Shown in pieces: positions 46,801-57,806 of a DNA stretch of 64,000 bases. The stretch is from contig CANTUR010000675.1 of assembly GCA_947683625.1 (NCBI GenBank), positions 1,645,501-1,709,500 on the forward strand, in the 5' to 3' direction. The notes below the pieces were generated by a model. The model searched no databases and was not told the origin of the DNA. It worked only from the letters and a program-made list of their open reading frames with translations. The translations under genes and the position numbers were made by a program. Origin of the DNA: Mallotus nudiflorus (lineage: Eukaryota > Streptophyta > Magnoliopsida > Malpighiales > Euphorbiaceae). Numbering within the stretch: the first letter of the stretch is position 1; each line of letters opens with the position of its first letter.

Positions 46801-48018
46801 ATGAATGGTTAGTGGACGTGAAGAAAATTAGGGCAATAATATGCAAAATTACAATTAAGGATGAAAAAATAAATAAAACACAACCGTTTTAACCAAACCA
46901 ATAAAGGCATAACTTAAATTTTATAAATCTAAAAGTCCTTGATTTCCCGCTTCTTTTGCAAACACGCATCCAATATTCAAAAAGTTAAAAGCAAAACGCT
47001 GACATTTTAATTTAAAGTCGGAGATGGTGCTTTTTTGAAAAATAATAAAGGCTTATTACAGCTGCACATGACCACGCAAAGGACACAAATCATGTAAACA
47101 GATAATGTGGATTTGAGACTAACCAAAGGCAAAATGTTGTCATTTTTAAGCAAGGTCTGCATCCTTTACATAAACAACCAACATCATTTAGTATAATGAT
47201 AAAAGTGAAAATTTTTAAAATTGAACAGAATTCACTGTTGGTGCACAATGAATTATGTATCCTCCTTTATATCATTTATAGATTGCCTCTATAATTTACA
47301 TTTAGATATTAATATCTCTCACGATCTATTCGATTGTTAAATTCAAAAGGTAATTTTGTGGTTAAAAATGATTTTGTTAATATTAAATTTATTTATAGTT
47401 AATCATCATATGTTATTTAATATTTTACTTTTTTATCTTATTATGCTGATATTTAAGTTATGAGATAATTATTTTTATTTTGTTTATATCTTTAGTACCA
47501 TATTAATTTTGCATCTCAAAATTAACCATTTCAGGATGAAAAAAATATTGTACTATGAGATAGAGGTTATTGAGGGAATGAAGTTGGTCAAAGACTTCCC
47601 ATCATCTTACTTTATCATGATCATAAAAAACCAAAAATGTGTAAGTACTTTTGTTGATAATTTCTTAGGTTATTTATATGTTGAACTCATAATTCTTACT
47701 TACATTACATGACATATTTAATTTTGTTAGTGATCCAAAACTTCTAGATAAAAGAACTTAGAATTCCTATTTGAAAGAATTTAATTTATAATTCTTGTTA
47801 AAAAAAGTTTCTTCTGAAATGAAGAGGAAGATAAGAAAGAAAAAAAATTGAAGCTAAGAAACTGTTTTAGTTCTGCTTGTTTTAATTAATCAAATAACAT
47901 CTCTTCATATACATATTTTTACAACTAAAAATAACTTAAAGAAAAATAGTAAATAAATTTATACCTCAAAACATTAATGGTTGAAATTCTTGATTGATAT
48001 AAACCATTAGTTTAAATA

Positions 48019-48020
<2 letters not shown>
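46801..48020. other. Intergenic, no gene seen
   Basis: AT-rich; the small open frame at 47509-47712 starts on TTG, has no recognisable domain and is not accepted as a gene. Confidence 0.4.

Positions 48021-48112
<92 letters not shown>
48021..48112. repeat. (AT)n microsatellite, ~92 bp
   Basis: Pure AT run; a second run of about 43 bp follows at 48210-48252, separated by TTAATATTATT-rich DNA. Confidence 0.92.
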
Positions 48113-48115
<3 letters not shown>

Positions 48116-48203
48116 ATTATATTATTTAATATTATTAATATTTTTAATATTTGTTAATTAATTAATATTTAATTATATTATTTATATTATTATATTTATA
48201 TTA

Positions 48204-48255
<52 letters not shown>

Positions 48256-48299
48256 ATTTATTTTAATTAATAAATATCCTCTTGGATTATAGCTCTCCC

Positions 48300-48785
48300 A
48301 TTTAGGTAATTTAAAATCCTATTCAAGCTAAAATTTGAGATGAGGAAATTCCTGAGTTGCTTTGTCTTAGATATAACAATTTAACTTGTACAGAAGGTCA
48401 CTTTTCTGCTAATGCAGAAATACTTTTGTTCTCTATGTTTGGTTTTCATAACCTTTTGCTCTAGAATACCATTATATTTTAAGAGATTTTCTTGCCCCAT
48501 CTCTAAGTCATTAATTAGAGGAAGATGAGTATCTTGGTTAGGGTCATCATCCAATAATGATGGTTCAAAGACTTTTAAATTCTCATTATTAATTATTGAA
48601 TACATATGCTTATATGGTGGTAAGTCGAGTTAGAATGCATTATCACCAATTTGGTTGATGATCTTGAATGGTCCATATCATATAGGTTTTAGTTTCTTCA
48701 CTTCTCCTTTTAACCATTCTTCATTAAGGTGTAACCATACTAGGTATTTCTAGGTAGTGGGGTTCAACATGTACCCAAGTTTTTG
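48300..48785 (-). pseudogene. C-terminal end of a Ty3/Gypsy polyprotein, decayed
   Basis: Read on the minus strand, the segment gives KKLKPI-YGPFKIINQIGDNA followed by an acidic linker (EPSLLDDDPNQDTHLPL) and KTKHREQKY, the order seen after integrase at the end of plant Ty3/Gypsy polyproteins. Stops interrupt it at both ends and the integrase core is absent. It is a fragment with no LTR attached that I can identify. Confidence 0.65.
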
Positions 48786-48789
48786 GCAA

Positions 48790-49411
48790 CTACAACACTG
48801 TGTAGGTTCAGGGCCTACTAAGAAATATGATAGAGGCTTATAGCCCAAGTCAAAGATGGAGTCGCCACCTGGATGACACCTAGGGAAAACTTTTACAATA
48901 ACTAGATTCCATAGAGGTTATCTAGAAGTCATCTTAGAAACTAGATTTGAAAACTAGGTATGAGCTTTTGGAAGCCCATCCAACCTTGCGATTGGCCTCT
49001 TATTGATACCTAAATTTTAGCGGTTTCCCTAAAAATTCGATGATGAAGGATTCCTATTAGTTAGATAGGGGGAAAGCTCCTTCAGGAGTCTTCCCGGGCG
49101 TGCTCAAACTAAAAAGAAACCTAAAGAAAAAAAATAAAAAATATGCACCTAAGCATCGAAAACCCAAATTAGGCCCAAAAAGAGCTAAAAAGGTATGGAA
49201 AAGCCCATAAAATGGGTCAACCTATAAGTGTGGGTCGGTAACCCATGAGTGTGGGTCACCAACCCACACCCATGGGCACCTTACATAAGTCCAGACCTAA
49301 AAGCATGGGTCACGGATCCTTGTAAGCTTAAAAATTTTAAAATTTCCCTTTTTAGGGAATTTTTTAAATTTGTCAAAAAACTCTCTCCTAGAGAGAAAAA
49401 ATCAAACTACT
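48790..49411. other. Spacer, possible old LTR-element leader
   Basis: The minus strand at about 48858-48872 contains AGGTGGCGACTCCAT, resembling TGGCGACTCC-type primer-binding sites of Ty3/Gypsy elements. No matching LTR pair was found. Small direct repeats (AAGTGTGGGTCGGTAACCCA / GAGTGTGGGTCACCAACCCA) lie at about 49215-49255. Confidence 0.3.
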
Positions 49412-49910
49412 TGATAACTCTTAATTGATATTTCTTGCTTGTGGAACCTGCATCGATGAGTAGAATAGGTAAAGGAGTGGGGTTTCCCCCATAAACACTC
49501 CAAAGCTTAAGTCAGTAATGGTATAAGGAAAAATATAATAAAGCGAATAATCATAATATAATAGAGAATAAATAGCGATTGCTTAGATGATGTGATGATG
49601 AAGTGATGGGATGATGTCTTAGTGATATTATATAATGAGAATGAGAATATGAGAATGAGAATGTGAGAATAGAATAAATGACATGAGATGTCATAAGATG
49701 TATTTATATGAGAATATATTGCTCAAACCTCTTAGGAATATGATTCCTTAGTCCTGTAGGATTGCCTTGTTTAGGAGAGAAGAAGACTTCCTTTGTAAAC
49801 TAATCTTCCTAATTGAAATAGACTTCCTTATTAAGCTTTCTTATTCAAGTAATCCTCCTCTTTGGGGGAATGTAACCCTTATTAGAATATGATACTGATA
49901 TGGGATATCA
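49412..49910 (-). repeat. 3' LTR (left in window) of the non-autonomous element
   Basis: 499 bp, TGATAACTC to GGGATATCA on the plus strand. It aligns throughout with 53773-54264, including GTTTCCCCCATAAACACTCC and GATTGCTTAGATGATGTGAT, with scattered differences. Confidence 0.9.
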
Positions 49911-49925
49911 AGAGTCCCCCCTGAA
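49911..49925 (-). other. Polypurine tract of the non-autonomous element
   Basis: On the minus strand TTTCAGGGGGGACTCT runs directly into the LTR; this sets the orientation. Confidence 0.75.
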
Positions 49926-50224
49926 AGTATATTTGGATATTTTTGTCTAATGTGTTTGGGTTTGGAAGATGATATAAATATTATTCTTTTGTATAGAGAG
50001 AGATTGCTTGAATCACTATGTTTAATATGGAGGGGTGAGTTGAGGTGACCAGCTTTAGTCATAAGAAAAGATAAAGCTCGATACCGAGTCTTGAAATCAT
50101 TGTATAAGAACATCATTTGAAGTGCCAGCTGGACTTGAGTGCATAAAACTTGCAATAAAAATGCTTTAGGGTAAAAGATTAACTCATTAGTGTAGAGACA
50201 ACATGACGGAACCAGTCGTCACTA

Positions 50225-50545
50225 GAGTTTTGATGCTCGGTGTATTAAAAGCGTGGCCCAAGTGCTGAACCTTAGTACTATAAAAGCGACCTAAGGGTGC
50301 CAGCTTCAATCACTGGACTTAGATGCTCGAGGCTCTATACAAGGATGCGAGGCTTACATGCTCGGAACCTCAATACTATAAAAGTGACCTAAGGATGCCA
50401 GCTTCAGTCACTAGACTTAAATGCTCGAGGCTTAGATGCTCGGTGCAAGGAAATGAGACTTACATGCTTGGAACCTTAGTACTATAGAAGCAACCAGAGG
50501 GTGTCAAATTCAGTCACTGAACTTAATCTTGGTGCATTAGAAGTG
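50225..50545. repeat. ~100-bp tandem units inside the non-autonomous element
   Basis: The word TACTATA recurs at about 50276, 50374 and 50480 (spacings 98 and 106), each followed by (A)GACCTAAGG-type sequence, TTCA(A/G)TCACT and ATGCTCGAGGC or a variant. They are the best-ordered part of a wider GCTCG-rich interior. Confidence 0.75.
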
Positions 50546-53500
50546 CGACCCAAGTGACGTATAATGTTGCTCAGTTTATGAACATTTAATAACTCACTCG
50601 ATGGCAGTTGCCTAGTCAGAATAATGATTGATGTTAAGTTCAAACATTATTGCTACAGATGTTTAATTTTTTGAGCATTTTGTTGTTTTCAGTATTTTCA
50701 CAAAAGGAAGGTTGTTGTAATCCTGGTAGTGAGTCTGAGCCCTTTCAATCTGAGCTCCACAATATGGGATAGTAATTTAGTTTGGGTTTTTTAAATGATG
50801 GAAGGTGGGTTTTAAAGGACCAAATGTGGGTTTGCCCAATCTAAATTGTGAGATGAGCATTTGTAATTTAGGTAAAGGGTCAATGTTGTACCGCTTCTGA
50901 AATAGAGGATAGTGTGTGATACTGGTTAGGATGTCTTGGAATTGCCTTTTGATTTATTCAGTTGTGTGGTGGATAAACTTGTCTCTTTTCTTGAACTTGT
51001 TTTGCTAAACATTCTCTGAAATTTTTATGAATAAATATTTACTGTAGAGTAGGATTTGCCTAAGTGTTGTTTGATCTGGCTTTGAATAGGAATCACCATT
51101 TATTGTCTAAGCATGAGTAAGTGCTTTTTTATATTAATGTTGCTTGACAATATGTCTAATGTCTTTTGACAATTTCTGCATATTGATACCGAGTGAGCTG
51201 ATCATAGTGTCCAATTGTTTGGACTGATGGGTGCTTAAAGTAGCCTCTTCAATAAATACATTTTCCTTATATGTAATGATAGATAAAAGAACAATGGTTT
51301 TGGGAGCAATTAATTGATCTCCATTTAATGGTCAGTCATCATGTAATAAATAAATCAAATGTAATTGATGTATATTTTGCACAAAGAATAATCATATATA
51401 TTTGGATGAGCATCTATGTGTAGATATGTAAGCGTGCTTATGTGACAAGCTATAAATATTTATATAAGAATAAACAAGATGCGAAAATAAATAAATTAAA
51501 TAATATAAAGAGAAACTAGAGAAACTTATCTCTTGATGTACTGTTGTCCCGCCTTCGAATTCACGAATATTTATGTTTGTTGTTTGCTTCAATTGTTGCT
51601 TAAATGACTTTGTCTTTGAAGATGCTGCCTAAGTTTATGTGTATCCAATTCATTGGCATTTTATGTATATCCAACTTCATGAAAATATACTGCTTCAAGA
51701 TTAACAATAGGATTTATTGCTCGTTACTGGGAGTCTGAATGCCTATGAAGTCGGTGTTTGGTAGTGGATGCTAGTTTAAGGTTGATGCTCGAATATCCAA
51801 AGTTTTTATGTTTGGCACTTTGTTCTAAATAAAGTTAAGACTAGGAACCAAATTCAGGTTTTCTAATTCTTTAATGCTTAGATGACTTAATAATTCAAAG
51901 CTCAATGCTCAGAGCTCAAGGCTTCTTCAATGTGTACTTTAGTAGGCTTTGACTCTCAACTTTTATTTTTCTTATGGTGCTTTCACTTCCGGATTTTTTT
52001 TAACTCAAAAATTTGATGGTAAGGTTGCGGCTCTAAGATAGTGTGCTTTAAGACTCCCATAAGCTAGAGAATAATGAGTTGGGGTGATCGATTGTCTTGG
52101 AATTTTATTATTTGATGCTCGAAGTCTGAGTGCTTATGAAGGGTGCTTCGATGCTTGATTGATGCTTGGATATCAGACTTCGATGTTCAATAAAAACTTA
52201 TTTACATTCTTTGATGCTCAGACTTAGATGTTTGATAGTCTCATGCTTTGAAACTTCATCACTCAGAGCTTAATGGATGCTCATAAAGCAAATGTTTGCT
52301 TATTTGAAGTTTTGACATTTGGAATTTCAAGGCTCAGTAATAAATAAAATGATTTCAGTCTGGAATTTTTTTTATTATTCCCTAGCTTTGATGGTGCTTT
52401 GGTGCTCAGTTAGCTCAAATATCTGAGTGTTAATGCTTGAAAGCTCAGTGCTCGAAAGCTCGGTGCTTAGAAGCTCCATGCTCGATGCTCGGCTCTTGAA
52501 ATCTCAAGAAGTCAGTGTCTGGTATTTGATGTTTGATGTTCACTTGATATTCAGTTTCAGTTTTGAGAACCATTTGTCGAATACTCGCATTCTTCAATCT
52601 CAGTATGAGGCCTTATGGTCCAGCTTTATGAATTTAGAGGAAAACATATAAACATCCAACATCTTTTTGTCACTACTTCTAACACGTGTGTCGAACTACT
52701 TCTAAGCCTCAATGCTCGGTGATTCATTTTGGTTTCCCAACTGTCTTACTATTTACTTTGAATTCTAACCTTAGAAATTATTGCATTAACAGTAGAACTT
52801 TCTTTAAAACTCAGATGCATCCCCCTTTTTCTTTGTCTTCTTATCCTCCCTTATAATGAGGTTGTGGTGATGTGAAATGGTCATTTGAGTTTGACCATTG
52901 CCAAAACTTTTGTCTTTTAAGTTCTTGATTTGAATTATATCTTATTTTTAATATTTTTAAATCTGAATGGAGTAGGACATCTGGACTGGTAGTGAGCTTG
53001 CTTCTTCCAATGGCCAATCTTATTACATTTTGAGTAGAGATCAATCTTGGCTTTATTTCCATGCTAACTCATCGTCATAGAAGGCTAATCCTGCAATAAG
53101 TCAGTTGATAAGAATGCCATCATAACATTGTTGAACCTTTCATGCCTTATGACTTGATCATTTAACCACACAACTTTACAATAAATTTTTATTAAGGCAT
53201 GATCCCATTAAGGGTACAATGAGTTTGTGAGGTATAGAATCACAAGATTGTTTAATCAAATATTTGAATAAGACAAATATAAATATGGAAACTTATCTGC
53301 TAATGCAAGGGATCTTAAAGCTCATCAATATCATGATCGTAGATGGACAGATCTTGAATGCCATGCCTTTGCGTTCTACACCTAATTGAAGATACAATGA
53401 AGTTGTTGCTTATAGTTCAGAGCTCATTCTACTAACAATTTCTGAGTAATTCTTTATATACCAATTTATTGCTCGGGTAATTAGAAGCTTGAAACTGTAT

Positions 53501-53750
53501 AACTCCGTAGACTGTTTAGGCATTTTAAGTCTCTGCTTCAACTATCTCAAATCATGTGTGCCTCCTTCAATCGATGATAAACTACTAACACCTAGAGGTA
53601 AAGTCTTTGCACTATTTCAATTTGAATTTTTCATTAATGAATGAATTGGACTTCTTTATGATTATACTTAGAGAAATTGTGATTTGGTTGCGTCTTTAAG
53701 AGGTCGAGCTAAATTCCTAGCAAGCAAAGATAATTCGAAATTGAAATTGA

Positions 53751-53770
53751 TATCCCCATAGACGGCGCCA
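53751..53770 (-). promoter_or_regulatory. Primer-binding site of the non-autonomous element
   Basis: On the minus strand TGGCGCCGTCTATGGGGATA, two bases from the LTR end. TGGCGCCGT-type sites are used by Athila/Tat Ty3/Gypsy elements. Confidence 0.8.
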
Positions 53771-53772
53771 CT

Positions 53773-54264
53773 TGATAACTCCAAATTTATATTTTTTGCT
53801 TGTGGAACCTGCATTGACAAGAAGAACGGGTAAAAAGGCGGGGTTTCCCCCATAAACACTCCGAAGCTTAAGTTAGTAATGGTATGAGGAAAAATATAGT
53901 AAAGCAAATAGTCATAATAGAGTAGAGAATAAATAGCGATTGCTTAGATGATGTGATGGTGGAGTGATGGGATGATGTCTTGGTGATGTTGTATGATGAG
54001 AATGAGAACATGAGAATGAGAATGTGAGAATAGAATGAATGACATGAGATGTATTTATAGGAGAAGATATTGCTCAAACCTTTTAGGAATATGATTCCTT
54101 AGTCCTGTAGGATTGCCTTGTTTAAGAGGGAATGAGACTTTCTTTATAAAGTAATCTTCTTAATTGAAGTAGACTTCCTTATTAAGCTTTCTTTTTATTT
54201 AAGTAATCCTCCTCTTTAGGGGAATGTAACCCTTATTAGAATATGATCCTGCTATGGGATATCA
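53773..54264 (-). repeat. 5' LTR (right in window) of the non-autonomous element
   Basis: 492 bp, partner of 49412-49910, with the same TGATA...TATCA termini. Confidence 0.9.
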
Positions 54265-54479
54265 TTGCTCTTAGACAATTTTTTAACACACACTCTCTCT
54301 CCTAAATCACTTGGGAACCCCTTATACACCCAATAACTTAAACAAAAATTATTCTCTTTTAGGATTTAGACCTATAAATCCAAACCTAATTCCTTCTAAG
54401 TTAAAATACATATCTAGGGTAATCACCTGGTCCCTTTAAGGATCTCCCTATTCTTTTTAATTAAAAATTTGCATTCTTA

Positions 54480-55614
54480 GCATTATCTCTTCTTCTTCTA
54501 CTCCTTTCTTGCAATTTATACCATTTTTGCCTTTTATTTTTATTATTTATTGTGTTATGATAAAGTTGTGATTTTTGTGGTGATTTTGAAGTTTGGATAT
54601 AAGATATGTAGAAGGAGTGGATAGTTCGGGTGATTTCGGGAGTGTTTGCATTAATTTTGCATTTTCCATCATTTTTGCATTATTTTTCTTTTTATATAAA
54701 AAATGGGCATTTTAGTATAAAGTTAGCATTTTTATTAATTTTGTTATTCTGTTTATTTTCCTTCTTGATAAATTTATTATTTTTATCATAAAATCCACAT
54801 TTTTATGGTGAAAATGATATTTTTATCATTTTTATTATGTTATTTGTATTCTTACCATTCATGCTATTTTTATTGCCATTCTTGACAAATCCACTATTTT
54901 TATCACAAAATCTATGTTTTTATGGTTAAAATAGTATCTTTATCATTTTTATCATCCTTATCATTTTGTTTCCATCTTTATTTTAATTATGTATTTCTAT
55001 TTATTTTTGTCATTTTTATTGCATTCTTATTATTTTTGTTGCTTTTACGCCTTTTTTTTTTAAACTTGTCATCTTTATCATAAAGTTGATGTTTTTATGG
55101 TAAAAATGAGCGTTTTATCATTTTTATTATTTTATTCTGTATTTTTATTGATAATTCTGTATTTTTATTATTTTTATTGCATTTATCGCATTCTTATCAT
55201 TTTGTTATTTTTATGCCTTTTCTTGATAAACTTGCCATTTTTATCATAAAGTTGATATTTTCATGGTAAAATGTCATTTTTATTACTTTCATTATTTTAA
55301 TTTTGCATTTTTATTATTTTTATTGGATTTATTGCATTTTTATCATTTTGTTATTTTTATTCATTTTCTTGATAAATTTGCCATTTTTATCATAAAGTTG
55401 ATGTTTTTATAGTAAAAATGTCATTTTTATTATTTTTTATTTCTTTTTGGGTAAATTTATTATTTTTATCATAAAGTTGTTTTTATGGTAAAGATAGCAA
55501 TTCTATCATTTTTGCCATGTTACATGCATTCCTATCATTTTTATTTATTTATTTATTTATTATTATTATCATTTTTGTTGCTTTTTTTATTATCTTTATC
55601 ATTAGTGATAACAA
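54480..55614. repeat. Degenerate T-rich minisatellite
   Basis: A block recurs about six times (about 54764, 54872, 55064, 55223, 55371, 55450): CTTGATAAATTTGCCATTTT, then ATCATAAAGTTGATGTTTTT, then ATGGTAAAAATG. Spacing varies from about 70 to 190 bp because the TTTTTATCATT filler between blocks differs in length. No protein is encoded. Confidence 0.85.
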
Positions 55615-57150
55615 CATTAGCAGTCCTAAAAGTAAAAAAAATTTTACAATTAAGTTTTAAATGTTCAATTTGTAACATTTAAGTTCTCTAAGTTTTTAAT
55701 AATTTAATCTTTAGTCTTATCCTATTGAATGTAATATAAAAAGTATTTGTGACAGTTATTCGCCTATATATCCTCTTAGTCATCTCTATGTAGACTCACA
55801 CCATCCACATGGCCTCATAGTCATTGCCTACGTGACTGCTTCTTCTTTCTTTCATCATCTTCTTTCTTTCTTTCTTTCTTGCTTCTTCTTCTTCTTTTTC
55901 TTCTGAACAATTGCAAAATCTTCCATTCCTAAATGGAGATTTTGCAATATAATATGGATGAGCACATTCTCTTTTTCATAATACATATCGTGTTTTTTTA
56001 GATAAAAAATTTTAAATGCTAGTCTAATGTAACACATCAATGCATTAAAATAATTTGAAGCACAACAAATAGAGCTCACCGAATACCTGCTCCCCCAATA
56101 CTAACATCAATAAAAATAATTCCAAAAAATGTAGGATCATTTTCAATTCACACCATTCCAAGTATTTATTTACAAAATGCTAACAATAAGCTTACACACT
56201 AATTACCAACCTTGACAAACAAAGTTCTTAAAGAAAGAATCTAGGGAGCATAAACACCGTTCAAATAAGTTTTTACTTCAGGTATTCTAGAACCAACAGC
56301 AACTGGAGCTATAATAGTTGTAATAGTTGATGTGGATAGTGTAAGTACAAAATTAAAGATAGAAAACACAAGAAAAGCTATCCCATACCAACAATTAAAA
56401 AAAGGATAAATTTAATTCATAAAAATAAAAAGGAAAAGTACCCATTTCATACTTAATCAAAGTAGCAGCTAATTGAGATAAAAAAAAAGAGGGTTGCAAA
56501 TATTTGTACCTATTAGCAAGCATCATATTGGAAGTGATAAATTAAACTAATCAATAAGCAAAGTAACCATTTCATCAACACATATTGAAATATCTATTTC
56601 TTGCCATGAGTCCTCCAATCCTACTTAAAGAAATCATTCTCTACTATCCTGCAAGTTAACTAGCATAAAGAATTTAATTTTTTTTTACAAAAAAAAGCCC
56701 ATTTAAAATAAACAAAAAAGAACTAACATAATCAAATTATGATTACTCGTAATCAAGACTTTCGATTGGGCAGACATTGGCGCCAATGATGGCAACTTGA
56801 GAAGTGGAATTAATGAGAGGTCATTGAGACGCGAGTAATGGAAGAGTAACTTTCTTCAAGCTCTTCTACTCCTTCTCCATTTATGTAATTTGTTGAAGAA
56901 GAAGAAGAAGAAGAAGAAGAAGCAGAAGAAGCCACGTAGGTAATAACTAAGAGGTCATGTGGATGATGTCAATCATACAGAGATGACTAGGAATACACAT
57001 AGGTGAATAACTGTTACGCATATTTTTTTGTTACATTTAATGAGATAGGACTAATGATTAAATTTTTAATAACTTTGAGAACTTAAATGTTACAAAGTGA
57101 ACATTTAGGACTTAATTGTAAAAAGTGTATTACTTGTAGAATTGTATCCC
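55615..57150. mobile_element. MULE-like non-autonomous element with ~250-bp inverted repeats
   Basis: The left arm (55615-55860, starting GTGATAACAACATTAG) and the right arm (56885-57150, starting GGGATACAATTCTAC on the minus strand) are inverted copies, sharing TTTACAATTAAG, TAACATTTAAGTTCTC, ACAGTTATTC and CATCCACATG. The ends resemble those of the element at 58576-60062, which has a 9-bp duplication. Here the flanks TTATCATTA and AAAAATAAA do not match, so the duplication is lost. The interior (55910-56880) has no recognisable captured gene. Confidence 0.78.
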
Positions 57151-57659
57151 AAAAATAAAATATAAAAATAAAAATTTATTTATTTTAACTAAACTAACAC
57201 CTATAGATTTCATTATTAAGCATTTTATAATAAATATATCATTAGCAAATAAGAGCAAAGACCCCAAATGTTATATTATTTATACACTTATTTTTATTTA
57301 ACTAATTTAAAATGAAGCATTCAAACACATATACATATAGACTTCAATTTCAATTTTTATTTTTATATTTAATTATATTAAATTACTCATATAATTTAAT
57401 TTAGAAAGATTGATAATTAAGTAGAATATTTTTCTTAAAAATTACATTATTAGTAAACAATTAAGGACAATTTTATCTATTGAAATTTAAAATTGAAATA
57501 TTTTGATACAAAAAAATTTAAGGGAGTAGTAGTTTATCATTTTTCTAGATGTCAAATCTTTTATAAGAGGTTAAATGATCGGATTCAATAACATTAGGTG
57601 TGTTTTTTACCTCAAAAAAATAGATAAGGGACTTAGGTGAACTTTGCACCACCGCGCCC

Positions 57660-57660
<1 letters not shown>
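57151..57660. other. Upstream region of the splicing-factor gene
   Basis: AT-rich, with no clear TATA box. This should include the promoter of the gene starting at 57807. Confidence 0.4.

Positions 57661-57717
<57 letters not shown>
57661..57717 (+). repeat. (AG)n followed by a 34-base G run
   Basis: AG repeats at 57661-57683 run into an uninterrupted G tract at 57684-57717, then CGGGCCCC. It lies about 90 bp before the start codon, in the promoter or leader. An open frame through it (from 57637) yields Arg-Glu and poly-Gly and is not accepted. Confidence 0.92.
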
Positions 57718-57774
57718 CGGGCCCCTAATTTTGAGACCAATTCTACCAGAAAAACAGAAAAGGCTAATTTCGGT

Positions 57775-57783
57775 TTAGGGTTT
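57775..57783 (+). promoter_or_regulatory. Telo-box-like motif in the leader
   Basis: TTAGGGTTT (AAACCCTAA on the other strand), 24 bases before the ATG. Telo boxes are common in leaders of plant housekeeping and ribosome- or RNA-related genes. Confidence 0.45.
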
Positions 57784-57806
57784 TGGAAATCAAACGCAAA
57801 AGCAAA

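Larger units (their letters stand above)
49412..54264 (-). mobile_element. Non-autonomous LTR retrotransposon, minus orientation
   Basis: A 4853-bp element with LTRs at 49412-49910 and 53773-54264. Orientation is fixed by the minus-strand PBS next to the right LTR and the purine tract next to the left LTR. The 3.86-kb interior has no gag or pol domain on either strand and is rich in short repeats around GATGCTCG. The TGGCGCCGTC-type PBS points to the Athila/Tat group of Ty3/Gypsy as source. Flanking pentamers CTACT (49407-49411) and TTGCT (54265-54269) match only in part, so the insertion is old or the ends are slightly off. It is comparable to LARD-type elements, which rely on enzymes supplied by autonomous relatives. 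Confidence 0.82.

Noticed and set aside
48021..48252. AT-rich tract considered as a matrix-attachment or replication site
   Set aside because: Simple (AT)n microsatellites; nothing else supports such a role.
55485..55682. 65-residue hydrophobic frame
   Set aside because: Starts on a non-ATG codon in the minisatellite and crosses the boundary of a MULE-like element.
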